From assembly GCF_008124605.1 (NCBI RefSeq), contig NZ_VRYN01000010.1:1-32006 (forward strand): a stretch of DNA of 32,006 nt, given 5' to 3'. A program made the translations under genes and the position numbers. The DNA comes from Halobacterium salinarum DSM 3754 (GTDB lineage Archaea; Halobacteriota; Halobacteria; Halobacteriales; Halobacteriaceae). Below, one piece after another: positions 7,920 to 16,215 of this stretch. The notes below the pieces were generated by a model. That model was not told the DNA's origin. It ran no database searches and worked only from the letters and a program-made list of their open reading frames with translations. Within the stretch, counting starts at the first letter, position 1. Each line of letters opens with the position of its first letter.

Positions 7920-10137
7920 CCTCGTCCTCCAGACGGGCAGCGGAGCCGTCGCCCAGCTCACGGAGTGGCTCACGAATCCGACGTCAGTCGAGGGTACAGC
8001 CCTCTACATTCTGCTCGCGGTACTGGTCGGAACCGGAAGGAAATTCCTCTGGGACTGGTACAGCGAAGACGACGAGGAAGAGGTCGAGTTCTCGGACCTG
8101 CTCGACGAGGAGACCATCGAACAGGGCGCGGCCGAACGCCAGCTCCTCGACGACATCGCCGAGTCACACAAGACGGTGACCGCGTCGGCGGCGATCGAGT
8201 GGGAGACGCGTGCGGCACAGGTCGGCGAGCAGTGGACGACGACGCTGTACATCGCCAACTACCCGGACTACCCCAACGACGGCTATCTCTCCGAGCTCTT
8301 CGAGATGACCGACGTGCAGTTCGACCTGACGGCCCACATCACGCCGAAGAACCAGGAGCGGGCCCGGAACGAACTGCAGGATATCGCTGACGACCTCCAG
8401 GTCGACGCCGACCTCGAACAGAGCGTCCGGAGCGCCTACCTGCAGGAGCGCGCCAACGAGGCCGCAGCGACGTACAAGGCCGTCGAGAACGGCGCGAACG
8501 TCTTCGACCAGGGGATGTTCATCACGGTCAGGGCCGACGAGAAGGACGACCTCCAGGATGCTGTCCAGAAGGTCAAAAGCGCGCTCCGTGACGACCCCGC
8601 GAACCTCACGCCAAAGACGGCGATCTGTCGGCAGGACCTCGCCCTTCAGTCCGCCGCGCCCATCGGCGACAACGAGTTCGGACGGACGTCGATTGCGCTC
8701 GGCGGCGCCGTCGGCGCGTTGCTCTCCTCGCCGCACAACGCGACGATTCTCGAGGAGGGCGGCGTCGAGTTCGGGATTCACAAGGACAACCAGAGCCCGG
8801 TGGTCATCGACCCGTTCGCCCGGGACAACGGGTACGCGATGTTCACCGTCGGCGATACGGGCTCGGGGAAGTCGTTCAGTTCGAAGCAGAACTTCATCCG
8901 CTCTGTCGAGCAGAGCAAGGGCCGCATCGGCATCATCCTCGAACCGCTGAACAACTGGGCCGGCGTCGCCGAAGCGCTCGACGCCAAACGCATCACCGTC
9001 GGCGGAACCCTCGGCCTGAATCCCTTGGAGATCCGGGAGACGCCTGAGCACGTCCAACGGGCGATGGGGGAAGACGCCAGCCCGTTCAACGAGAAACTCG
9101 ACGACGCGATGAGCTTCCTCACGAACTTCTTCGCGCTTCGCGGCATCTCGTTGGGTGACCGCCGGACGACACTGGAACTCGGGCTCAAGCGGGCGTACAA
9201 GCGCAACGGGATCACCGACGACATCTCGACGCACGACAACCCGAGTCCGACGATTCGGGGCATGATGGACGTCTTCGAGGATATGGTCAACAACCCCGAG
9301 GAGTTCGTCGTCCGGTCCGATGAGGAGGCCGGGAAGATCAAGGAGGACGCGACGTGGCTGCTTGACCAACTCCGTCCTTTCGAGGCGGACGGCCGCCACG
9401 CCAACCTCGGCCAAGAATCGGACTTCGACATCCGAGACGAGAAAGTCATCTACCTCGATCTCGCCCAGCAGGAGGGTAGCGTCGACAGCAGCACGGCGTT
9501 GACGATGCAGTTGCTCATCTCGCTGGTGTACGAGCGGGCGAAGGTCTCGGAGAAGGAGGTCGTGTTCTACATCGACGAGGCCCGCTACATCATGCAGGAC
9601 GCCGCGAGCCTGGCGTTCCTCGAGACGGTGTTCCGCCACCACCGGCATCACGACCTCTCGATCCGGCTGGTCACGCAGACGGTTGACGAGTTCTTCGAGC
9701 ACGCCGAATCCGAGGCGATCCTTGACCAGTGTGCGGTCAAGCAGTTCCATCGCCTCGACGGGATGGACGAGGAGTGGGCCGACGAGTTCGGGCTGAACTA
9801 CGCGCAGATGCGATTCGTCCAGGACGCCGTCCCCGGCAACGAGGACGCCGGCTTCTCCGAGGCACTGGTGGGCGTCGACGGCGAGTGGCGCGGCATCCAG
9901 GTCAAAGCGATGCCCAAAGAGAAGCAGGTCATCGACTTCGACCCAACCTCCCAAGTTCGGTCCTCGCTGCCCGGTGCCGGAGATGAAGCCGTCGATACCG
10001 AGATGCAGGAGTTCCAAGAAAAGCTCGAACATCGAACAACGAACGGAACGGACGAAACGAGCGAACTGAACGAGGATTCAGACGCCGTCGAAGCTGAGCC
10101 AGACGGCGGATCTATGGAAGAGACTAACGATGGCTGA
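7912..10137 (+). CDS. VirB4/TraC-like conjugation ATPase
   Basis: 741 residues from the ATG at 7912, preferred over 7903 because GGGAGG ends just before 7903 and gives normal spacing to 7912. A membrane helix lies near the N-terminus (LYILLAVLVGTGRKF). The ATPase core has Walker A GDTGSGKS at residues 314-321, Walker B VVFYIDEA at about 550-557 and a downstream TQTVDEFFE segment typical of VirB4/TraC/HerA-type motors. Such ATPases energise assembly of the mating channel. The C-terminal 60 residues are acidic and probably disordered. It overlaps both neighbours by eight bases. All motor motifs are intact. Numbering counts from the 7912 start. Confidence 0.9.
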   Translation: MRNLVLQTGSGAVAQLTEWLTNPTSVEGTALYILLAVLVGTGRKFLWDWYSEDDEEEVEFSDLLDEETIEQGAAERQLLDDIAESHKTVTASAAIEWETRAAQVGEQWTTTLYIANYPDYPNDGYLSELFEMTDVQFDLTAHITPKNQERARNELQDIADDLQVDADLEQSVRSAYLQERANEAAATYKAVENGANVFDQGMFITVRADEKDDLQDAVQKVKSALRDDPANLTPKTAICRQDLALQSAAPIGDNEFGRTSIALGGAVGALLSSPHNATILEEGGVEFGIHKDNQSPVVIDPFARDNGYAMFTVGDTGSGKSFSSKQNFIRSVEQSKGRIGIILEPLNNWAGVAEALDAKRITVGGTLGLNPLEIRETPEHVQRAMGEDASPFNEKLDDAMSFLTNFFALRGISLGDRRTTLELGLKRAYKRNGITDDISTHDNPSPTIRGMMDVFEDMVNNPEEFVVRSDEEAGKIKEDATWLLDQLRPFEADGRHANLGQESDFDIRDEKVIYLDLAQQEGSVDSSTALTMQLLISLVYERAKVSEKEVVFYIDEARYIMQDAASLAFLETVFRHHRHHDLSIRLVTQTVDEFFEHAESEAILDQCAVKQFHRLDGMDEEWADEFGLNYAQMRFVQDAVPGNEDAGFSEALVGVDGEWRGIQVKAMPKEKQVIDFDPTSQVRSSLPGAGDEAVDTEMQEFQEKLEHRTTNGTDETSELNEDSDAVEAEPDGGSMEETNDG

Positions 10138-13100
10138 GTACCTGCGCGTCACGCCGACATCCGAACGACTCGATCCGGAGAGTATCCCCCGAGTCCTCGA
10201 CAGCCTCCACAAACTGACCACGCCCGGCTCGTTGGGCCTCGGGGCGAAACTGAACCCGCTCCACAGTGAGACACCACCCCGATTCGAGTTCCTCGCGATC
10301 AGCGATGGCCCGGACGACCCAGTAGAGTTCATCTACAGGGCCGATGCGCACCTCGATACGCTCGAAAAGCGCCTCCGTTCCATCTATCCGGCCACGTTCG
10401 ACATCGAGCGCGTCGACGTCGACGTTGCCGCCCGGCTCATCCAGCCAGTCGAGCTCACACCGCAGGAATTCGTCGACCACTACGAGGCCGGACGGCTGCA
10501 GTACGAGTTTGGCCCGGCAGAACAGTACGACACCATTGACGAGGAATCAGTGGACGCCGAATCAGCCGAAGCAGACCCCGTCGTCGACGGCGGGACGGCA
10601 TCCACGAGAGTCCCCGATCATCACGTTACTATCGGGGACTCAGCCCTCGAACTAGCGCCGCCCGATGCACTTCCAGACGACAACGAAGAGCGACGGGCCA
10701 TCGAGAAGCCAACGATGACACCGGCAGGAACGATTCTAGCTCGCCCGGCCCAAGACGCTGTCTCGCCGCTCGGTGTCCGGTGGTGTGGCTCCACATCTCG
10801 GAAGCAGGACTGGATGACCTTGCTGACGCCGTTCACCGCAGAGGAAACGAACGGCGACCACTCGTCCGTCGACGAACCGGGCGCGGCGCTGGCGTCGCTG
10901 ATCGACCATCTGATGGAGGCGATAGCGCCGACCGCGTTCCAGGTCGTCTTCCAGCGGCGTGCCAGCTGGCAGTCCGATGCGGAGGTGCGGAAAGAGGGCC
11001 TCGTCGACGGCCGGGATACGTTTTTCGAGGAAGTCGTCGGATCATTGTTCGAGGTCGAGGAGCAGCGGAGCGATCAGGACGACCGGCAGCTCAGCGAGGC
11101 CGTCGAGAAGCGGATCGAGTACATCGACGCGAAGAACGCCAAACGGTCGTTCACGGTCAACATCCGGGCCGTCGGCGTCCCCATCGACGATACCCGCGAC
11201 GACCTCGATGGCCGGATGGACTCGCTTCTCCCGGTGTTCGACCCGCTTGATGGCCCGTTCTACGAGGTCGAGGGGCAACGCCTCCGGGACAGCGGCTTCC
11301 GTGAGAAAACGAAGGAGAAGAAGGCACGGGCCGCGCTTCAACGCCTCCTCAATCGCGAGTTGACGACTGGCCGGGGGAAGACCCGGCCCGAACTGGTCCT
11401 CTGTGGGACGGAGCTCGCGAACTTCGTCCTCGTCCCCTCCTCCGAACAGTTGACCGTCGAAGGGACACGGGGAACTCGTGCCGAACAGCAGAGCCGAAAT
11501 CCGCTGCCGTGGCCCAATCCCGACCTGATCCAGCAGTTCCAGGAGGGTATGGAGATCGGGTACGCCCTCGACGAGAACGGTGAGCCACGGCCGGACCCGA
11601 TCCAGATCCCGCCGGACCTGTTGCCGACGCATTACGGGCGGTTCGCGTCGACTGGTGGTGGGAAGTCGAAGGCCATCATCAACGACGCTCTCTCGCTCCG
11701 CGAGTCGACTGGTGGCCCCGTCGTCCTCGTCGATCCGAAGGGGGACGGCATGTGTGAGAACTACCTGCGCTGCCACTACGAGCGGTTCGAAGGCCTCGAC
11801 GACGTCTACCACTTCCGCGTGCCGGAGACCATTCCGGCCTTCTCCTTCTTCGACATCCGTCCCGCGCTCGAGGCCGGTCGCAACCGTGAGGACGCGATTC
11901 AGGACAAGGTCGATCACTTCCACGACATCCTCCGGATGATTATGGGCCGCGAGCAGTACGGCCAGGCGTTCGTCGCGAACGAGATTCTGAGCTACCTGAT
12001 CAAGGCGTTGTTCGACGAGGAGTACGGGAGTGACGTGTTTGGGCTGGACGACCTCTTCGCCGCCGCGCTTCGAATGCAGCGCGAGCAGACGATTCCCCTT
12101 GTCTCTGCGGACAACCAGAACATCGAGGAATCGCTGACCCGCCACTTCGCGAAGGACAACCACCAGTTCCAGGTATCGATGGACGCGGTCGGGAACCGCC
12201 TCGACAAGCTCAAAGAGGACGCGCACCTCCGGCGGATCTTCAGCCACGTCCCCAAGCAGAACGACGCCGGCGAGTACGTCGACAACCGCTTCGACTTCCG
12301 CGAATTCCTCGATGAAGATGCGACCATCATCTTCGATCTGGGCGACCTTCGCCCGGAGGCACAGCGAGCGATCACCCTGCTCCTGTTGAGTAACCTCTGG
12401 GACGCCGTCCAGGTGCGCCGGCGCGACGGTCAGACCGACTACGAGAAGCTCACGAACCTCATCATCGAGGAGGCTGCACCGGTGGCGTCGACGAAGCTCG
12501 TCTCCGAGCAACTCCTGCCGCAGGGCCGGTCGTTCGGCCTGAGTATGGGGCTCGTGATGCAGTTCCCCGAGCAGGTGCGGAATCGGAACGAGCGGGCCTA
12601 CGACGAGGTGTTGAACAACATCAAGACGAAGCTCATCGGGAACATCTCGATCGAGCGTGATCTCGCAGAGTCGCTTGCCCACGAGGACCTCAGCCCGACC
12701 GACCTCCGTAACCGAATCAACACGCTCCCGAGTGGGGAGTGGATCGCCCAGCTCCCGAGCCCGTCGTTCGGGGAGACTGGGCCGCCGCCGTTCTCGCTGC
12801 AGCCGCTCCCAATTGCGCCGGGGCATCCAGAAAGCGACCAGCCGCTCACAGAGCCCCAGAAAGACCATTTCAAGTCCGTGTCCCGGCCACGGATGGTCAA
12901 GCGGACACAGGCCCAGTATGGGCTAGCAGAGGCGACTGAGTCGAACACTGCTTCGGAGGAGACTGGCTGGGGGAGTACGGGAGCCGACACTGCAGGCTCG
13001 GCTGCCGACGGCGATGCAGCAACCGACCCGACGCAATCCGCGTTCATCAGCGAATCGACGACCAAGGACGCATCGACCACCCAGCCCGAGGCGGACAGCA

Positions 13101-13948
13101 ACCCAGATGCAGACGAGTCAGAGATGAGCCCCCTGTTCGGGCAGGCTACCGAGACGGACGGGGAATCAGCTGGTGACCAAGCAGCGGAGCCGAAAAACAG
13201 GGCAACGCCCGTTCAGGAAAGCAGCGTGCCCGTTCCCGATGACGAGCTCCGACAACGCGGGCTCAGTCGAGACGACGTCCGGTTCCTGAATCGCGTCCTC
13301 GATGTGGTGAACAGAGAAGACGACGAGTACACGCTGCTGGACAGGATGAGCCAGCTTCGGGACGAATACGAGGATCTCCACATAGAGCGGCTCACGGAGC
13401 AGGACCTCGTTGAAGCGGACTCCGCAGCAGGTCGCAAGTACTATACTGTCCTCCCGGACGGCCGCGACCTCCTTGGGAGAGAATTGAAAGCGGGCCCAGG
13501 AGCGGGCGATCTCGGCGAGAAAACGCCACACAAAGTGGGTGTCCGCCTCCTCGAGCTGTGGCTCCAGCAGCGGGACGACGTCGTTCGCGTGGAACCGTAC
13601 TACGAAACCGACGACGACACGGTACTGGACGTGGCCGGCTTCGACGAGGACGGCGATCTCGTCTGGGCCGGCGAAGCAGAGCTCGCGAGTAATAACCGGC
13701 ACGCCCCGGTCGAGGATTACGACAAACTCAGCGCGGCGGACGCCAAGGCGATCTGGGCCTTCAACAATCGCGAAACGGCGCTCGACGTTCTGGATAGCCT
13801 TGCCGACGTGGATCGGATCGACGAGCGAGTCAGCGGGCGGGCGGCCCGGTCGTTTGCGACTATCAGAGACGCCGTTGGAGACTTCGATGCTGCGGGCCTG
13901 ACCACCGTTCGAGGCTTCAAAAATCTCGATCAAGACCTCAACCAATGA
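10130..13948 (+). CDS. VirD4/TraG-like coupling ATPase with C-terminal winged-helix and nuclease-like domains
   Basis: 1272 residues, unusually long for a coupling protein. Residues 1-500 form a large N-terminal region without clear membrane helices. The motor has Walker A STGGGKS at about 507-513, a VVLVDPKGDG strand after it, FDLGDL at 735-740 and a second acidic strand LIIEEA at 777-782, the likely Walker B. A disordered acidic linker runs from about 930 to 1040. The C-terminal 180 residues contain a winged-helix-like segment and then a restriction-nuclease-like pattern: VLDVAGF (D1167) followed by WAGEAE (E1182, E1184), i.e. D...ExE, a variant of PD-(D/E)XK. Coupling proteins bring the relaxosome to the channel; no separate relaxase is visible, so the tail could help process DNA (inference). 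It overlaps both neighbours (8 and 4 bases). Confidence 0.85.
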   Translation: MAEYLRVTPTSERLDPESIPRVLDSLHKLTTPGSLGLGAKLNPLHSETPPRFEFLAISDGPDDPVEFIYRADAHLDTLEKRLRSIYPATFDIERVDVDVAARLIQPVELTPQEFVDHYEAGRLQYEFGPAEQYDTIDEESVDAESAEADPVVDGGTASTRVPDHHVTIGDSALELAPPDALPDDNEERRAIEKPTMTPAGTILARPAQDAVSPLGVRWCGSTSRKQDWMTLLTPFTAEETNGDHSSVDEPGAALASLIDHLMEAIAPTAFQVVFQRRASWQSDAEVRKEGLVDGRDTFFEEVVGSLFEVEEQRSDQDDRQLSEAVEKRIEYIDAKNAKRSFTVNIRAVGVPIDDTRDDLDGRMDSLLPVFDPLDGPFYEVEGQRLRDSGFREKTKEKKARAALQRLLNRELTTGRGKTRPELVLCGTELANFVLVPSSEQLTVEGTRGTRAEQQSRNPLPWPNPDLIQQFQEGMEIGYALDENGEPRPDPIQIPPDLLPTHYGRFASTGGGKSKAIINDALSLRESTGGPVVLVDPKGDGMCENYLRCHYERFEGLDDVYHFRVPETIPAFSFFDIRPALEAGRNREDAIQDKVDHFHDILRMIMGREQYGQAFVANEILSYLIKALFDEEYGSDVFGLDDLFAAALRMQREQTIPLVSADNQNIEESLTRHFAKDNHQFQVSMDAVGNRLDKLKEDAHLRRIFSHVPKQNDAGEYVDNRFDFREFLDEDATIIFDLGDLRPEAQRAITLLLLSNLWDAVQVRRRDGQTDYEKLTNLIIEEAAPVASTKLVSEQLLPQGRSFGLSMGLVMQFPEQVRNRNERAYDEVLNNIKTKLIGNISIERDLAESLAHEDLSPTDLRNRINTLPSGEWIAQLPSPSFGETGPPPFSLQPLPIAPGHPESDQPLTEPQKDHFKSVSRPRMVKRTQAQYGLAEATESNTASEETGWGSTGADTAGSAADGDAATDPTQSAFISESTTKDASTTQPEADSNPDADESEMSPLFGQATETDGESAGDQAAEPKNRATPVQESSVPVPDDELRQRGLSRDDVRFLNRVLDVVNREDDEYTLLDRMSQLRDEYEDLHIERLTEQDLVEADSAAGRKYYTVLPDGRDLLGRELKAGPGAGDLGEKTPHKVGVRLLELWLQQRDDVVRVEPYYETDDDTVLDVAGFDEDGDLVWAGEAELASNNRHAPVEDYDKLSAADAKAIWAFNNRETALDVLDSLADVDRIDERVSGRAARSFATIRDAVGDFDAAGLTTVRGFKNLDQDLNQ

Positions 13949-14829
13949 CCTGGCGACAGGCGACCCGCAAGGAGATTCACGCCTACTACGCCGAGGAGTT
14001 CCCCCGCTACCTGGATGATCTGCCGGAATTCATCACGGCGACCGGCCCGAAACAGTACGCCGTCGCCTTCCGGGATTCCTACCCAGTTCGCAAAGACGAG
14101 GTGCCGGACAAGGGCTTCATCCGGCGGGATACGTGGCAGACAGATGCGTCAGAGGATCGAACGACGCCCGAGTTCGAGGACTTCGAGGACGTCGTTGAGT
14201 TCATTCGGCATCCAGCTCGCAACGACCCGCTGGGGCGGAGTGAATTCGCGCTTGCTGATCCGGAGGTACTGGAGCAGCCGGACCCACGGCCCGACGCCGT
14301 TTACTACGCGCTGGATCACTGGGAGCGACCGTGGGTCCTCCTCGTCGATATCGACGCCAAGGAGATCGCCCGAGAACGAGCTGCGGATGCCGTCTCGGAC
14401 GACGTCGACGATCGAGATGATGAGGCGCTTCTTGACGCCGCCGGCATTCTCGACGCCGAGCCAACCGGGTATCCGTACGCCTTCGAAGACGTCAACCGTG
14501 CCATCGAGTACGGGTTCGAAGTGCGCGATATCTTCGAAGACGATTTCGATGCCGAGGAGACGATGGTCGTGTACAGCGGGCAGGGTGTCCACGTCTACCT
14601 CCTTGATACGGACCCGGCGCACCGGTACGATGAGCAGAGTCACGAAGTGTTGAACGACCTCCTCCTCGAGACGTACGACATCCCGATCGACCCCGTCGTG
14701 ACGGCCGATCGCCGGCGGGTCGCCCGACTGCCCTACTCGCTGCACGCCGACGTCTGTAGCATCGTTCAACCCATCGAGAGCCCGGCGTTCGACGTTCGCT
14801 CGGCGACACCCGAAGTGATCGACGAGTAA
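13945..14829 (+). CDS. PriS-like archaeo-eukaryotic primase
   Basis: 294 residues. Motifs of the archaeo-eukaryotic primase fold are visible: LLVDIDAKE with the D-x-D pair at 135/137, VVYSGQGVHVYLLD with the sxH-type His at about 216, and PIDPVVTADRRRVARLPYSLH with a third Asp at about 249 and basic residues for nucleotide binding. These proteins make RNA or DNA primers. The gene overlaps the VirD4-like gene by four bases (ATGA), so primase and transfer motor are made together, which suits priming of the incoming or outgoing single strand. It is shorter than chromosomal PriS (about 350-390 residues) and lacks its usual zinc-binding knob, so it is a plasmid-type relative. A TnpB element begins 12 bases after its stop. 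Confidence 0.8.
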   Translation: MTWRQATRKEIHAYYAEEFPRYLDDLPEFITATGPKQYAVAFRDSYPVRKDEVPDKGFIRRDTWQTDASEDRTTPEFEDFEDVVEFIRHPARNDPLGRSEFALADPEVLEQPDPRPDAVYYALDHWERPWVLLVDIDAKEIARERAADAVSDDVDDRDDEALLDAAGILDAEPTGYPYAFEDVNRAIEYGFEVRDIFEDDFDAEETMVVYSGQGVHVYLLDTDPAHRYDEQSHEVLNDLLLETYDIPIDPVVTADRRRVARLPYSLHADVCSIVQPIESPAFDVRSATPEVIDE

Positions 14830-14839
14830 GTTAGCTCAC

Positions 14840-16110
14840 TATTAGGACTGTGAACTTTCAGCATGGACTCCCGCTCTAACCGAATCCGGTACGGGTTTTA
14901 CACCGTTCGCGTTCAGCATCCCGCTGTTCAAGCGCACACCTACGGGTGCGCCTCCTTCGTCCCCGGTTTGGTTGCGAAGGAGTCTGTATCCGATATTCTT
15001 CGCTGCGTTGTAGTCCGCGTGGTTCTCGTACCCACAGGACTGGCAGCAGAACGTGTCCTGGGACGGGCGGTTTTCCGCATGGGTGAAACCACACGACGAG
15101 CACCGCTTCGACGTGTTCTTTGGGTTCACTTGTTCGACGCGGATTCCGCATTCCTCGGCCTTGTACGAGACGTATTCGTACAGGCGGCGGAATGCCCACT
15201 GGTGGAACATACGGGCGTCGGGCATCCGATCACGGATATCCGTCAGGTCCTCAAAGGCAATAACCGTGCAACCGCTCTCGGTGGCTTCAGCGACGAGATC
15301 GTTCGCGATACGGTGAAGATACTGCTCGAATCGTCCCGTCTCCTTGCGCCCGACCACTTGGACGTTCTCGTGGGCCCACCGCGACCCACACTCTTGAAGC
15401 GATGTCCGGCGCTCGACGTACTCCGTTCGCCAGTGGTTGAGTTCGCCAGCAGACCAGAACGCGCCGGTCGAGGTGACGGCGATGTTCTTGATCCCGAGGT
15501 CCACACCGAGAACCGTTCCGTTCTCGGCCGGTTTGGGATCGTCCACATCCGCCTTTATTCGGACGTGGAGGTAGAAGTCGCCACGACGGTAGTGGAGTGT
15601 CGCGCCTGTCGTCTCCCACCCATCAGACCGCAGATACTCCGAGTGGGGCGTGTCACGGGTTTCGTCGGGCAAGACGTACTCGACAGTGACGCGTCCATCG
15701 ACGGTAGACAACGCTGCGTGGTCGTCGTGGAACGAGGCGTTGCGCTGGTTATAATCGCAGAACGGCGAGGAGAACGTCGGGAGCGAGGCATACTCGCCCT
15801 TCTTCTACTTTGCGATGATGCTCTTGAGCCCATCAACAGCACGGTTGCGAGCCGATTGAACGTGGTTACTGTGGAGTCGCGTCTCCTGACGAACCTCGTC
15901 GTAGGTCATCTCATGCAGGACGGACGAACGGGTTTCAGCTCATTCGCCGTCCCATGCAGCGTCCACGACGTAGTTGGCCGCCCACAGAAACTCGTCAATC
16001 GTTTCGTGAAGCAGGTCCGCCTGTTCGTCAGTCACGTCGAGTTTGACTGGGACGGTCCGACGGACCTCCATATGACTCACAATACAAGCCATGCTTAAAT
16101 TGGTTAATAT
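14840..16110 (-). mobile_element. IS1341-type insertion (approximate ends) splitting the primase genes
   Basis: The element lies between the PriS-like stop (14829) and the PriL-like start (16216). The right end must be very close to the tnpB stop, since only 12 bases separate it from the primase stop. The omega-RNA of such elements overlaps the 3' part of tnpB, with the guide read from flanking DNA just below 14842. On the minus strand, upstream of tnpB, a TTTAAG box lies about 25 bases before the ATG and an ATATTAACCAATT stretch before that may belong to the left end. Exact ends are not defined by visible repeats. Confidence 0.6.
14842..16071 (-). pseudogene. tnpB: TnpB gene of an IS200/IS605 (IS1341-type) element with two in-frame stops
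   Basis: One frame of 409 codons runs from ATG 16071 (MEVRRTVPVKLDV) to TAA at 14842-14844, interrupted by TGA at codon 44 (15940-15942) and TAG at codon 89 (15805-15807). Both lie where homologues most likely have Trp (DGE-W-AET and IAK-W-KKGE). The catalytic part is intact: RuvC-type Asp in LGVDLGIKN (codon 191), Glu in [12 protein letters not shown] (codon 274), Asp in [11 protein letters not shown] (codon 353), and a zinc ribbon CSSC...CQSC. TnpB is an RNA-guided nuclease that helps the element persist. No tnpA is present. A downstream start could still yield a 289-residue C-terminal product from 15711, lacking the N-terminal domain. It is encoded against the surrounding + strand operon. 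Confidence 0.9.
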
Positions 16111-16215
16111 GATCCGGCGGGGGAACCAGTCCGCTACCGGCAACGAGAGTAGTATAGCCAAACGAATGCACTCCAGATCACGTTTGAACAGGTGGTTTTT
16201 CGCCTAATCGTAACT

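Noticed and set aside
8164-10032. 622-codon open frame on the minus strand inside the VirB4-like gene
   Set aside because: It is the antisense shadow of a high-GC gene with intact ATPase motifs; its Leu/Val/Arg-rich composition lacks any motif.
11042-12868. 608-codon open frame on the minus strand inside the VirD4-like gene
   Set aside because: Antisense shadow of the coupling ATPase; the sense strand has Walker motifs.
14863-16098. 411-codon + strand frame opposite tnpB
   Set aside because: tnpB on the other strand has a complete set of catalytic and zinc motifs; the + frame is its shadow.
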